Origin: Nothophaeocryptopus gaeumannii
Taxonomy: Eukaryota > Ascomycota > Dothideomycetes > Mycosphaerellales > Mycosphaerellaceae
Length of the DNA stretch: 64,000 nt
Assembly (NCBI GenBank): GCA_031771865.1
Contig: JASISA010000001.1
Coordinates: 124,001-188,000 of the forward strand
Reading direction: 5' to 3'
Under the pieces are notes generated by a model that did no database searches, had not been told where the DNA came from, and saw nothing but the letters and a program-made list of their open reading frames with translations. The translations under genes and the position numbers were made by a program. Positions 55,601 to 64,000 of this stretch are shown piece by piece (position 1 is the stretch's first letter; every line of letters begins with the position of its first letter).

Positions 55601-55755
55601 TTCGCGAGATGGTAATGTGTGAGGGATACTGATCGGTTTGCTGGCGGTCGTCTGGGATGCGGTTGCGGTTGCGGTTGCGGTCGCGATGATGGTGATGCTC
55701 CCGCTTGCGCCGGCGGAGTCATCACAATCTTCGGATTCGGGCGCAGTGAAGCCAT
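52696..55755 (-). CDS. frq: Frequency (FRQ) circadian clock protein
   Basis: A single exon of 1,019 codons from ATG 55755 (MASLRPNPKIVMTPP). FRQ is the negative element of the fungal circadian oscillator; with FRH and casein kinase 1 it represses the White Collar complex. The signature coiled-coil block is at about residues 180-240: VIDDLTIENKKLKRRLKKY, then ERLHDRHLKDEKLFEVRIHG. Further conserved blocks are LRYIRHLGFSPPD, WVYLNLLINMAQLHTINVTT with FVRKALCEHTSKFELSPDG, the nuclear-localisation-like RKRPKLS, IIFYSNARFCTDLSGD, and the acidic, Ser-rich PEST-like C-terminus. Length matches other fungal FRQ proteins. Translation start choice and splicing variants of frq are known in Neurospora; no 5' intron signal was forced here. 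Confidence 0.93.
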   Translation of the reverse strand: MASLRPNPKIVMTPPAQAGASPSSRPQPQPQPHPRRPPANRSVSLTHYHLAKRRTNCDKVPSESSSDSAQNVPSSATDGKTSDRSPSSLQPLARDSSGESSNADKWFDRSNNEVRENSASFADNDPPFFMRNSSSSETPPEAQQHQMRFLLGRSEESHSLPLRTGLLQLGTDGSSTEDFRGVIDDLTIENKKLKRRLKKYERLHDRHLKDEKLFEVRIHGLPAHQKRELEETLRTFAASLGPNGFPSGSYEAIAPALAKNKTVSSQTSLQNTDSAYASMSASGQGSSAQSGNEVRHKHLASGAALEKQNIHTYLHHISEGLLPSSYPANMTERMKKKMVVRRLEQLYAGKGAAAGGHQHPLQQQEVSQMAARADRAADEAQGQKRRAEGNREARIMMRDRDDHHSATNEGDGGVSNVTREKAGKKRAQPQYPSDQNQYNDQRPTRPLDLDPQRAQVPSDNLRYIRHLGFSPPDPGSCEQPHEGRGWVYLNLLINMAQLHTINVTTDFVRKALCEHTSKFELSPDGRKVRWKGGLNAPNTSSSAGNSSHSRPGINTPDDRSPRKRPKLSHQDGRHSGSPSGHQATTSSRLQNESNVLVYTPLFFHKDSTDGTEDSSDEEDGSSSSPYPAPAAGDSSGMASSGIRTTSTKKHKERDDGPIIFYSNARFCTDLSGDRKTNGNANAPPYTPVTADPVGKPQPSIEGTVCEKRGPLAEASELPEPMDLNDNPIPASLEISFPPDSPMSSDGRAPVPAVEMEVTGIGGVWPADNFAISVESRHARVDHSNAHSVSHEKPPTSLPPKFARILDEGGIDRKTRAAVHKTVISTDRQDLPPSRLPSALSYMPFDSSNDEDSSDVDDDMSVSPESPGALPPAAAPQPAELHYHSSEEEYDDDMGDDESEGSLDLLAAAREADPDAIRAKEREYDANMADRLAEEIPAGSSAATAGGGSGFPSPASGTGMSRKNCKKAVRDARASHERVALKGQAVGDGKEVQSITDEPLSSDESELGDDDQDEVMSDAG

Positions 55756-56330
55756 ACGGTCGTGTTGAGTTGGCCTACGTTATGTGGGTAGCCATGAGTA
55801 CGACTTCTTGTCATTCAGGAAGCCGCCGCAAGATCACTCATTCCGTAATATGCTGGTCGTAGACAGTGACTGACGTGTTAGTAGTGAGCACTACAGCCTA
55901 CGCAGAGGTTGTGGCAGGCCATGAGACCAGGACACACAACAGAGGCGACGATGTCAGGTTCTACGGCTCACGAATCGAATGACAAGGCTCTGATCGATGG
56001 TGGGACCGAACAGCGGACGCATCGCTGATGAGCCGATATCCCTGATGGTCTCGATGGTGTGGAATTGACGTCTAGTCCTACGATTCGATCTAGCAATGTG
56101 TGGCTGTCTGCCAAAGTCTCGATCGGTAGGCTGCCCGCAGAGTCTCTGGATCGAGACGGGTACAGCCGCACGTCGCGCTGCTACACGCTCGTACGCTCGT
56201 GCCCACATCGTCGATTCGACTTCAGACTTTAGGGCTGGTCTTATATTGAGATGGATGCTGACGGAACATGTATTGCGCCCGAACATAGGCCAGCTCGGCC
56301 AGAAACCAGAGGACTGATGCCAAGATCGCA
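55756..56330. promoter_or_regulatory. frq: frq upstream region with clustered GATCGA/TCGATTCGA motifs
   Basis: At least six GATC- or CGAT-containing elements occur within about 250 bp: CGAATCGA at 55971, TGATCGATGG at 55991, CGATTCGATC at 56081, GATCGG at 56121, GATCGAG at 56149 and TCGATTCGA at 56211. The palindrome-like TCGATTCGA occurs three times counting both orientations. White Collar binding sites in frq promoters are GATC/CGAT-type repeats, so these are candidate light-response or clock boxes. Function is inferred from motif and position only. Confidence 0.45.
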
Positions 56331-59035
56331 GCTGCGATGTGAGCGCCTTTTGGCGATGATGACCACGACCTCACGGCGGCGGCCACGGCGTCTTGTTGCG
56401 CTTTGCGTATTTATCCCAGGTAAAGCATCGACCGATTGCATGCGGCTCCACTCCTGCCAAATTTCCGAAACCTCAGCCGCCGAACAACATGGTCATCCCT
56501 GCGTGGTTTGATCAGCTGCCATGTTTCCCTGTGCAGGCCATACTCGCAGGAATCTTCATCATCTGCTGCGTAGAGGCACACAAGCCAACACGAGCTTGTG
56601 GCTTTCAATATGTCTTCCACGTGCTGTCGTAAGCACCAGGTATCCGCAAGCGTAAATGATGCAGAACAGTTCGGAGAGACGGCCGAGCTTGCATGCATCT
56701 TGGAGAACCCATGGTCGGCATCCGGAATTCGACGGGCACCAATCTTGCATCCGGATGAACGTGAGAGGCCGGGTTGAACAGCGTGAGCGGATTACGAAAA
56801 CAGTAAGATCCTTTATGAGGTCGTTATTGATCACGGAACAGGAAGCACGAAGTTGAAGTGAAGTGCGAGCGGCAATGCCCGCCGATCAGAACATTCGTGG
56901 ACGGCAACTGCCTATCAATCGCACTTCAGCGCCAAATTCTCTGGGTTGCTTCTTTATGTACAGTATCAGGCTTTCACGCATTCGCAAGAAAGACTATACC
57001 GTAGCTCACTTGGTCCCCATGGTCCCCGCTGGAGCTGGCTGCCTATGATTACCGGCCCACCTGATCAAGTCCTACATTCGAGCGCAACTTGCGGCCGAGC
57101 CTGATACTGGACTTCCTCAAGATGGACCCAAGATCATAGGAAATACCATGTACTCCTTTGATTTTGCGCATTACAGCCCCATGCAAATGTCCAGCGCGGA
57201 ATAAGCAGGTATACATACCGTATGGCGACGCGATACTCAATACATGCAGGGCACTCCACCTATATCGACTGCTTTTCTAGGCGCCAAGCCTAATTCAGCG
57301 TCGCCAACCACGAGATCGCCTGCTCGAGGGACTGAAAACTTTACCGCCTGTAACCTTGTTCCAGGAATCTTTGCCTCACAGACGTCTCCCCGGCATCGGC
57401 AGCCAGCCGATCGTCAACACGGACAACTTCATATCGGTCACGAAGCCGAACCACACGTCGCAGACTTGGAGCAGTCTGGCCACATTTCGACAATGACTAA
57501 CTCTTTGTGAACTATCGTCAGCGCCGATGCACTGCGACTTGTATATGGAGAAAGATCGAGCCGCAACCATCCAGACAACCGCCAGACCCTGAAGTCAATC
57601 GAGCTGTTTAGCTAGGGTACTCCGGAGTAGTAACCCTTGACAGCTCCTCGACACTTCCCCGAGCCTCAGCTTGCCGATCGAGCCCCAGGAAGATCCGACT
57701 ACTTTGATTAAGATTTAAATCAAGGCAAGAACGAGCATAGCGGCGAATGCGAAGTGACAGGCACAATACCCGAGCGCGCGAGGCAGGCACGTCGTTCGAA
57801 GTCGATAGCATCTTTCCTCCCAGCCTCGCGCAGCGCCGTTGGCCAACTCCGAAGCCCAGTTGGTTAAGAAATGAAGAAAATTGATTCAGCACTAGGGCTC
57901 GGTCGGGTAGCTGGGACTCGTGGAAGTGTCGAGGTTGACAGCTGCTTTGGATCCGGACAGACGGTGTGAACCGCATTTGGACCTCAAAACATCACGACAT
58001 GATCTCGCGACCCTGACGTAGTGGCACCACCGCCCTGAACATGGCTCCCAACGCGCACTCATGTTCATGATAGCTATTACTCCTGGATCCTTTTCTCGGC
58101 ATCAAGATATCCGTAAGACCCGATGAATACGCTGCTGCTCCTTAGATCGCGAGTATTGACAGCCCGGATACGGCAGGAGATGGGGGACGGAAAGTTTTCT
58201 GGCGACATGGCAGCATCGAAAGCATCGAGCGGCAGTATCAGGTGAGTGACTTCGCCTGCATGAGCTGCCCTCCACCACGACGAAAAGAGACCGCGGATGC
58301 TAAGCTGTGCATTGACATAAAAGATCGAGCGATTGAGCTGCCTTGCATGAAATTGTAGGTGGGACTTCTCACAAGTGCACTCTAATCGTCAGGATTGACA
58401 TTCATCCCGATCGGCTCAAGTGATGAAGTCCCCATGGATGTATTTGACTCAGAGACCTCCAAGATCACCTCATAATGAGACAGCGGGTCATGGAAGATAG
58501 CTTGATCCATTGCGATACCCAGCGACGTCCAGAGAAAGTTTCAAAAGCATCTGGCCTTGACTCGGCAGCTTCTGCGATCATCATGAGTCCCAGGCAGCCG
58601 TTGAGATGTCGTCGAGACCCTGAAACGTTGGAGGCTTCGTTCATCGAATAGAAGGAACGTTTGCGTGAATCGGTCGATGTGAGGCATGATGATGAGTATG
58701 AGGTGTGTAGGGCCCTGTTCCAAGGTCCGAAGGATGGTTTTGGGCTTCTTGAGATGACCCTGGATTTGCTTCTTCATGATTGTTGAGAGTGGTAATTGGG
58801 TCGCGCATCAAGGCAAAATGGATCGATGAAATGAGATGCGATGCAGTCGTACCAACTCCGCTACTCATGCTATGCGCCTTTACGCCATATCCATCCTACG
58901 AATACCTCGTGAACCGAATGCAAAGGGCTACCTTCTCTTCACGGGTTTGTCGTGCCGTATCATACATATGCATTTTATTCCCGACGTCAGCTCTCCCCGA
59001 GCCAGCCTCCTCTTCTCGCACCCTTCTCCTGCTGC
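56331..59035. other. 2.7-kb gene-poor region upstream of frq
   Basis: Short open frames exist on both strands but none has family resemblance, a good start plus length, or consistent splicing. The region may include more of the frq regulatory sequence and a long 5' leader. No repeats were recognised. Confidence 0.45.
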
Positions 59036-59493
59036 TTAAAACAGCACATCCAAACAACAGCAACAAGCCAACGCAGCCATGATACCAGCACAACACCCCG
59101 CCCCTCCAGGTCCTCTTCGATCTTGCGGTGGTCCACCGTAGTAGCCTCCTGGTGGATAGCCTTGTTGTTGGTACATCATTGGTTGTTGTTGGTAGGGTCC
59201 GCCGTGTGGTGGTCCATCTGTTCACATACCAAATCAGTATCCGCTGTCCCCACCCATCCATCCATCTTCCTGTTGCGGCGGTGTTTGCGCAGGCTCGCCT
59301 ACTTACATGGTCCTTGTTGCCCATAAGGCGCCGGACTCCCATATCCTTGTGGAGGTGGAGAGCCATAGTATCCTTCTGCTGCGCCGCGCTGGTCTTGGCC
59401 GCCGTATGCTGGACCGGCGTCGTAGTGGGCTTGAGGGGGTTGTTGCGGGTAGGAAGGTGGTGGACCGCTGGGTGGGTTCTGGTAAGGAGCCAT
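59036..59493 (-). CDS. CYSTM-type Gly/Pro/Tyr/Gln-rich membrane-tail protein
   Basis: Exon 1 (59493-59307) encodes MAPYQNPPSGPPPSYPQQPP and similar sequence. An 89-nt intron (donor GTAAGT, acceptor ACAG) joins at a Tyr codon to exon 2 (59217-59036). The total is 122 residues. The first 95 residues are disordered, made of PPxGY, YQQQ and GGP units. The C-terminus is the cysteine-rich transmembrane module (CYSTM): GGAGCCAGIMAALACCCC followed by LDVLF and stop. CYSTM proteins are tail-associated membrane proteins of fungi and plants linked to stress or metal tolerance, probably through palmitoylated or redox-active cysteines. The splice is well supported because only this frame yields the terminal CCCC motif. 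Confidence 0.8.
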
Positions 59494-60539
59494 AGTGATT
59501 AGTTGCTGCTGTGTAAATATGGTGGCCTTGGGTCCAATGTGTTTGACGTACGTATTTGTCGGCCATCGTAAGTGGTATCGCTTTGCGCTGTTCGTGGGCT
59601 CTGTTGGGAAGTCGCTGCTGGTGTCTAGTGTCGCTGCCGAAGTGTCGCGATTCTGTATCTCCGCTGCTCAACAGCAGATTTTCAAGTCCTACCGTTCGTT
59701 ACGCGCGCGCGAATGCAGTCGAGGTGTCTCAGCTACAAATACGTTCGTCCGGTAGAAGTGATTCAAGGATGGTCGGCGGAAGGTCTCGGCGGAAGGGGGC
59801 GGAGCATTGGCATTCACGCCATCTGCGTCCTTTCGCCGCGTAATCGCAAGCTAGGCGGGACTTAACTTGCCTCTTTGGAGCTCCGTTTCACGCACCATCT
59901 TTGTCCTGCTGACTGTACGATTCGCTTTGGTGAAAGGAACGAGAGCAGTTCGTTTGGATACGCTATGTCCGGGATGCGCCTGGCAGACGAAGCCACAGCA
60001 TCCACCTCAGCTGTGGCGTCCGGGGCGCTGGCGACATCGTCTTTGCACCTGAAGACTGGAAGAATCGCTTTTTCGACGAGCTATCTGGATCTCGACGATG
60101 AGCACAAGGCCTTCATCAACTCAAATGACCTGTAGACTACGCATCTGGCCTGGCATATCCGGCTGGACCTGGATGCAGGCCTAGTTATGGCCAGGACTAT
60201 AGGTCACACGAGAGGTGCTGGGTGTGCAGGCCCCTCTCAGAGCCTCAGGTTAATACGAATGAGCTTCTACTTGAACACAAACATCAGGACCCATGACGTT
60301 CTCTGTGTTCTCCGCGTGGCTGGCACGGGGCATTTCTGGCCATTGCTATCTTATTGCAGCTCTCGAGTCTTGGACAAGCGTAAATGTACTAGCGGTTCTC
60401 CTCGATCTCTGTACTAGCAGAGGATTTCTCAAATTGTTCCGATCCTACCAGATCTTGCACAGACTTCCTCTTCTTCATCGTAAGACACCAAGGCCGCCGC
60501 CTACATCGTTGGAAGCGCCCACTCTTCTCGCCTGTCCGC
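59494..60539. other. Intergenic, nothing certain
   Basis: About 1 kb. A plus-strand scrap around 59966-60135 (SGALATSSLHLKTGRIAFST) is coding-like but isolated and unassigned. Confidence 0.4.
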
Positions 60540-61194
60540 TTACGAGACCTTCTTTTCCTCCCACTCCATGAGCCAGGTGTCTGTGGCCTTCTTGAAAGTC
60601 GTCAGCGCCTTCTCGACCACCGTGGATCGAGTCCCAGCAGCTTGGAGGTCTCTGACCAGATCGAATGCCCGGCCTCCTGTGTTGTACTCCTCCGTGTCGT
60701 CTTCCTCGTCACCATCCTCCTCCTCATCCTTTACCTTGTCGACAGCCTCGAGACACAACGGCATCCGCCCGTCGTAGAAGGCACGAAGGCCACGAAGGTG
60801 ATTCTTCCAGCCAGCCCTTCGTGAGATCGGGTTTCCACGCATCCACGGTCACTTTGGACGTCATAAAAGTCTCTGGCATGCTGCTAAAAAGCGATAGGGA
60901 TGGCGAAGTCGAAGTCGCGTGCCTCCTGAGTGAAGCGGTTCTCGACGTAGTAGATTGAGGAACCCTCAGACTTGGTTTGACGGCAAGCGCGCAGGAGGGC
61001 GGGCTGCTTTTAGTTGTCTCCCGTGATGAGAATGGCTCGTCCTCGCAGAGAGCGTACTCGTAAATTGGATTGCGGAGCTCTGCTGGAAGGTCGAGGAGTC
61101 TGCTACCCGTGGACGTCGCCGATGTAGTCGCCATGCTGTAGGCACTGCTTGGTGCTTTGCGAGAGGTAGGGTGGTTGGGCGTTTCTTCTGTCAT
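60540..61194 (-). pseudogene. Broken paralogue of the F-box-like protein at 62.6 kb
   Basis: From ATG 61194 the protein contains RLLDLPAELRNPIYEYALCE, the conserved opening of a fungal F-box-like (LPxELRNxIYxYAL) family. Near 61009 the frame shifts. The continuation PALLRACRQTKSEGSSIYYV, then ENRF, aligns with PALIRICRQIRHEATPIYYL of the intact gene at 62580. That frame ends at TAG 60884. A further coding-like part in another frame reads HLRGLRAFYDGRMPLCLEAV with an acidic stretch, to the stop at 60540. The first break is explained by AAAAA shortened to AAAA. Two or more lesions make it a pseudogene or a badly read locus. The family's role is unknown; such proteins are expanded in Mycosphaerellaceae-like genomes. 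Confidence 0.6.
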
Positions 61195-61461
61195 CGGTTA
61201 CGAGGAAAGAGTGCGTAAGTCCGCGTTTGTTCTTGCGACTGACGGGTTGGGTGATAAGGGATGAGGTGGGCAGAAAGAAGACGCTCTCGAGTAACGGAAG
61301 TGAATGAAGGCTCCTTCCCATGTAAAGAAAGCTGCGACTGCGACTTTCGCCCGAGGTTGGGTCATGCCTAAGGCACATTGGTCAAAGACAGCACTCAGAC
61401 ACCCTGCAATAACCTGCTTAGGGTGACAGCTCCGCTGAGATCGTGTCTGCTACGAAGACCC

Positions 61462-61752
61462 ATGAATACTTTGACGCCCAACAACAACACGACTACCAGG
61501 ATGAACAACATGCAACCATCAAAACGGAAGCAATCTTCCAGTGGCCACTTTATGGTGCAGCCAGCTACCAAAAAGCCCGCTCAACCTAAGCAACAAGCAA
61601 AGCACTTTCAGGTCCAGCCGGTCGTAGGCTCTGCGGGTGGCCAGAAACCAAGTGGCAAGCACTTCATGATACAGCCAGCAACGGCCCAGAGCGGGCAGAA
61701 GAAGACTGGTCAGCACTTCATGGTGGCGCCAGTGAAGCAGAATCAGAAGTGA
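61462..61752 (+). CDS. Small basic protein with four 19-residue HFxVQP repeats
   Basis: A 96-residue frame from ATG 61462 (MNTLTPNNNTTTRMNN). Four repeats follow: GHFMVQPA (residue 28), KHFQVQPV (47), KHFMIQPA (66) and QHFMVAPV (84). The spacing is 19, 19 and 18 residues. Linkers are rich in Lys, Gln, Ser and Pro (TKKPAQPKQQA, VGSAGGQKPSG, TAQSGQKKTG). It has no signal peptide, cysteine or membrane segment. I know no family with this repeat. It may be a nucleic-acid- or partner-binding array, but that is a guess. The regular spacing within an open frame argues that the reading frame is real and under selection. It is divergently placed from the broken F-box-like gene. Confidence 0.55.
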   Translation: MNTLTPNNNTTTRMNNMQPSKRKQSSSGHFMVQPATKKPAQPKQQAKHFQVQPVVGSAGGQKPSGKHFMIQPATAQSGQKKTGQHFMVAPVKQNQK

Positions 61753-61937
61753 AGGCGAGATTCTTGCCTGCATGTGAATTTTGCACGGACCAATGATCTG
61801 CGGGGCGTTTGTCTAGTACGACTACTTTCTTTCTTGACCAACACAAAACCCCTCAAAGACTCAACCACCGCGCTTCGTCAAGCTCGGTAAGCATATCGCC
61901 ATCCTTACCTCCATCACCTCAACTAATACACGTACAG

Positions 61938-62314
61938 CTCCGACCACTATCAAGACCGCTGCCACTGCCCTCACCCCTCTGAAGCGGCCAGCTTCTCTCG
62001 CTACCGCCAACAACGTCACCCGCCGCTCCATCAACACGACCGAGTCCAAGTCGACTGAAGTCGCCCACCGTCCAGACTTCTCGGATGGCTACACAGAGGG
62101 CCACGTTTAGGCCTTTCAAGCTGCGGCGGAGGGTATCGTTAAGGTCGGTCTGATGGGCGGCTTTGCTCTCTGGTTCTCCGACTTCGCCATGAACGAGCAC
62201 GTTGAGTGGCGCTGGAAGAAGGAGCTGGAGGAGGAGATTGCGAATGTGGAGAAGATCAAGAAGGATGCGGAGGTAGTGGAGAAGGGCGAGAAGGGGTTTG
62301 CGAAGGAGCAATGA
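61938..62314 (+). pseudogene. Small mitochondrial-type protein gene with an in-frame TAG
   Basis: A frame of strongly expressed-gene codon style reads APTTIKTAATALTPLKRPAS, then NNVTRRSINTTESKSTEVAH and FSDGYTEGHV. It then meets TAG at 62108-62110 and continues in the same frame as AFQAAAEGIVKVGLMGGFAL, then WFSDFAMNEHVEWRWKKELE, ending at 62314. A 51-nt intron probably precedes it (donor GTAAGC at 61887, branch CTAAT, acceptor TACAG at 61937), but no ATG is visible in the upstream exon. The basic N-terminus resembles a mitochondrial presequence and GLMGGFALWFSDFAM a short membrane segment, so a small inner-membrane subunit is a possible ancestor. The exact family is not recognised. Missing start and internal stop suggest a non-functional copy. 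Confidence 0.5.
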
Positions 62315-62579
62315 ACGAGGCTCTAGGGCACAGAGCGTCATTGGTGCATGAACTACGAATCCTGGGACTGCGGGTTAGTAGCAAGGGCCCTCGAGGAATA
62401 CTGACTTGCATGTGAAAGTGAAACGCACGGGCTCGCGTTGAGCGTCCGGCGGAGTTTGATACGGGTAGAAGCGGAACTGGTTTGTGCTGCCTGAAGCTCC
62501 CCTTTAATTTGCCTCTTTCTTCTCCTGATCACCAACAGCCTCGTCTGCACAGCCAGACCTTCTGCACAACACCACGGCG

Positions 62580-63149
62580 ATGGCAGCCTCCAGTAACGGT
62601 GGCCTCTGTCGCCTCCTCGAGCTACCAGCGGAGCTGAGAAACCGAATCTATGGCTATGCTCTGGTCGAGCCGGAACAGATCAACATCAACCGCGATAACG
62701 TCGCTCAACCCGCTCTGATCCGCATCTGTCGACAAATCCGCCACGAAGCTACGCCAATCTACTACCTCGACAATCGCTTTATCATCGACACCTTCAGCTA
62801 CGACTCGACCGTCCTTCGAAAGTTCTGCGAGCAGACCGAAGGGCTCCGGACCAACTACGATCAAACGAAGAACATGATCCCAGACACGTCAATCGCTCAC
62901 AAGGTCAGACCAGGGAGAGACGGTTGGTCCAAAGCGCTTGCATGGATTAAGGCTTTCCATGCGGATCTTACTTGGGGATATATGTGCCGACATCGCGGCA
63001 CCAAGCAGCGCGCATGCTGCGCTGTCGACTGCGCTTTTCCGCTGGTCGACGTGCTGGGTCAGGCGGATTGGAAGGTGGTCGTGACGGCTTTCCAGGTGCA
63101 TAAGACGTCGAGTGAGGCGCAGGCTGGTGGGCATTGGAAGTGGGCTTGA
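62580..63149 (+). CDS. F-box-like (LPxELRNxIY) family protein
   Basis: A single intact frame of 189 codons from ATG 62580 (MAASSNGGLCRLLELPAELR). The N-terminal block LLELPAELRNRIYGYALVEP, then PALIRICRQIRHEATPIYYL and DNRFIIDTF, is the common opening of a large fungal family of F-box-like/2EXR-type proteins. The rest is variable and contains CRHRGTKQRACCAVDC, a Cys-rich turn. Whether it binds Skp1 is unproven. The locus is one of three related genes in the last 4 kb: a broken copy at 60.5 kb and another member cut by the window edge. Confidence 0.7.
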   Translation: MAASSNGGLCRLLELPAELRNRIYGYALVEPEQININRDNVAQPALIRICRQIRHEATPIYYLDNRFIIDTFSYDSTVLRKFCEQTEGLRTNYDQTKNMIPDTSIAHKVRPGRDGWSKALAWIKAFHADLTWGYMCRHRGTKQRACCAVDCAFPLVDVLGQADWKVVVTAFQVHKTSSEAQAGGHWKWA

Positions 63150-63669
63150 AGGCATTGTCCCGCCGTCAGTTGCATCTTGGACAGGAGGACGAAGTTGCGC
63201 TACTCCCGTTGTATATGTATATGGCATCTCAGGGTATGATTGAGCCGGAGAAGAGACCCTCAATGTCATGTGGGCTATCGCAGGAAAGAATTGGAAAATG
63301 TAAATAAGCTGAGACCTGGCTGAGAAAATCAGCGCACTGTAAACCGCAGCGACTCTGAAAGAGCATCGATATTGCGAGTCTGCCCACCTAATCATCTTCT
63401 CAATATCTGCCCTCCAAACGTGTATCATCGTCCTCCGTTGAAGCACCCAACCCATAAAGTCTGCAGAAGAATCAGGTAACGTCTTTTCATATGCGCCCGA
63501 CAGCCGCACGGGCCAGCATATGACGTTTGCAGTCACAAGCGCGGAAAGCGCTGGTCCCAACTTCACTCGGGATCTTCTAGAACAAACACCTCAACCTCAC
63601 CAGACCATCCTTCACACAGCACAACCATATCACCCTCCGAGGCGTTGTCCACCTCTGCCACCGCCAAAG
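63150..63669. other. Intergenic, nothing recognised
   Basis: About 520 bp between two plus-strand F-box-like genes; presumed 3' UTR and promoter. Confidence 0.5.
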
Positions 63670-64000
63670 ATGCCTCATCAGCTGGACTACGCCGCCTGCA
63701 CTATCGACGAGCTCCGCACCTTCTACTGTCAACGCACCGGCAGGCCGGAGGTCATGTCCAAAGAGGATCTTATATCGCAACTTCAACGTCTCGATGAGTT
63801 GGCCACTTTCAGGGTAATGGACCTGCCGAGAGACGTTCGCTTCTTGGTCTACGACGAGCTGTTGACGTACCGTGACGGCTTCGCTCAGACTAAGCTTCAC
63901 CCTCAGAGTCTCGCGACATCGAGAGAGATCTGTGAAGAAGCTCAAGGCATCTGGCAGCAGACTCTCGACTCGATCCTTTTGGTCCGCGTCAGCTCGACAA
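63670..64000 (+). CDS. F-box-like protein, 5' part only (runs off the window)
   Basis: The frame from ATG 63670 is open to the window end, at least 110 codons. The N-terminus, LDYAACTIDELRTFYCQRTG followed by SKEDLISQLQRLDE, reads like a short SAP-like helix-extended-helix module. It leads into FRVMDLPRDVRFLVYDELL, the F-box-like opening seen in related fungal proteins. This SAP-like plus LPxxVRxxxYxxLL arrangement is frequent in Dothideomycete gene families. The 3' end and any introns lie outside the window. Confidence 0.65.
   Translation, partial: MPHQLDYAACTIDELRTFYCQRTGRPEVMSKEDLISQLQRLDELATFRVMDLPRDVRFLVYDELLTYRDGFAQTKLHPQSLATSREICEEAQGIWQQTLDSILLVRVSST

Noticed and set aside
57836..57876. 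A tRNA-like stretch (AGCCCAGTTGGTTAAG)
   Set aside because: It resembles a D-arm, but no acceptor stem, anticodon arm or T-arm could be folded around it.
58896..59366. A minus-strand frame reading through the CYSTM gene
   Set aside because: The spliced CYSTM reading (donor GTAAGT, acceptor ACAG) gives the diagnostic C-terminal CCCC motif; the other frame does not.
1..64000. CRISPR arrays, rRNA, transposons or a secondary-metabolite cluster
   Set aside because: No regularly spaced direct repeats, no rRNA core sequence, no transposase, reverse transcriptase or terminal repeats, and no polyketide, peptide synthetase or terpene genes were seen.

Overview
The window is nuclear DNA from a filamentous ascomycete, probably a Dothideomycete and perhaps Mycosphaerellales. 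Three things point there. Introns are mostly 50-65 nt with GTAAGT/GTACGT-type donors and CTGAC/CTAAC branch points. Gene spacing is tight on both strands. The gene set is fungal: a frequency (frq) clock gene, a Zn2Cys6 regulator, a cytochrome b5-fused sphingolipid desaturase, CSN3 and Atg9. No tRNA, rRNA, CRISPR array or intact transposon was recognised.

Layout. 0.5-10.5 kb: a reductase gene broken by one stop codon; spt3, whose 1.5-kb intron holds a complete MYND-finger gene on the same strand; dph5; a broken orphan gene; a divergent kinase-like gene; a decayed F-box locus; ribosomal protein L28/uL15. 11-20 kb: disordered or unrecognised proteins and a mucin-like surface protein of about 1,000 residues with two possible N-termini. 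21-29 kb: a CCCH-finger protein, a Hep59/Tls1 splicing factor, a DsbA-like oxidoreductase, a degenerate minisatellite, and an ER DnaJ (Scj1) ending in KHDEL. 29-38 kb: several unrecognised small genes, CSN3, the sphingolipid desaturase and a TMEM53/DUF829 protein. 38.5-40.7 kb is nearly gene-free. 40.7-50 kb: atg9, a DUF3237 protein, a truncated MFS transporter, succinyl-CoA:3-ketoacid CoA transferase and a broken tail-anchored ankyrin gene. 50-59 kb: a five-exon Zn2Cys6 factor, frq with a long upstream region, and a CYSTM-type gene. 59-64 kb: a small group of F-box-like genes (one broken, one intact, one cut by the window edge), a small 19-residue-repeat protein and a broken mitochondrial-type gene.

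The genes do not form one pathway or a biosynthetic cluster. The main pattern is a contrast. Conserved housekeeping genes are all intact once spliced. Lineage-specific or dispensable genes (reductase, F-box-like, ankyrin, MFS, orphans) repeatedly carry stops and one-base frameshifts, most of them apparent deletions in short homopolymers. The most unusual structures are the gene nested in the spt3 intron, the alternative secreted or membrane N-termini of the mucin-like gene, and the HFxVQP repeat protein. All exon boundaries were read by eye from splice signals and reading phase, without transcript data.
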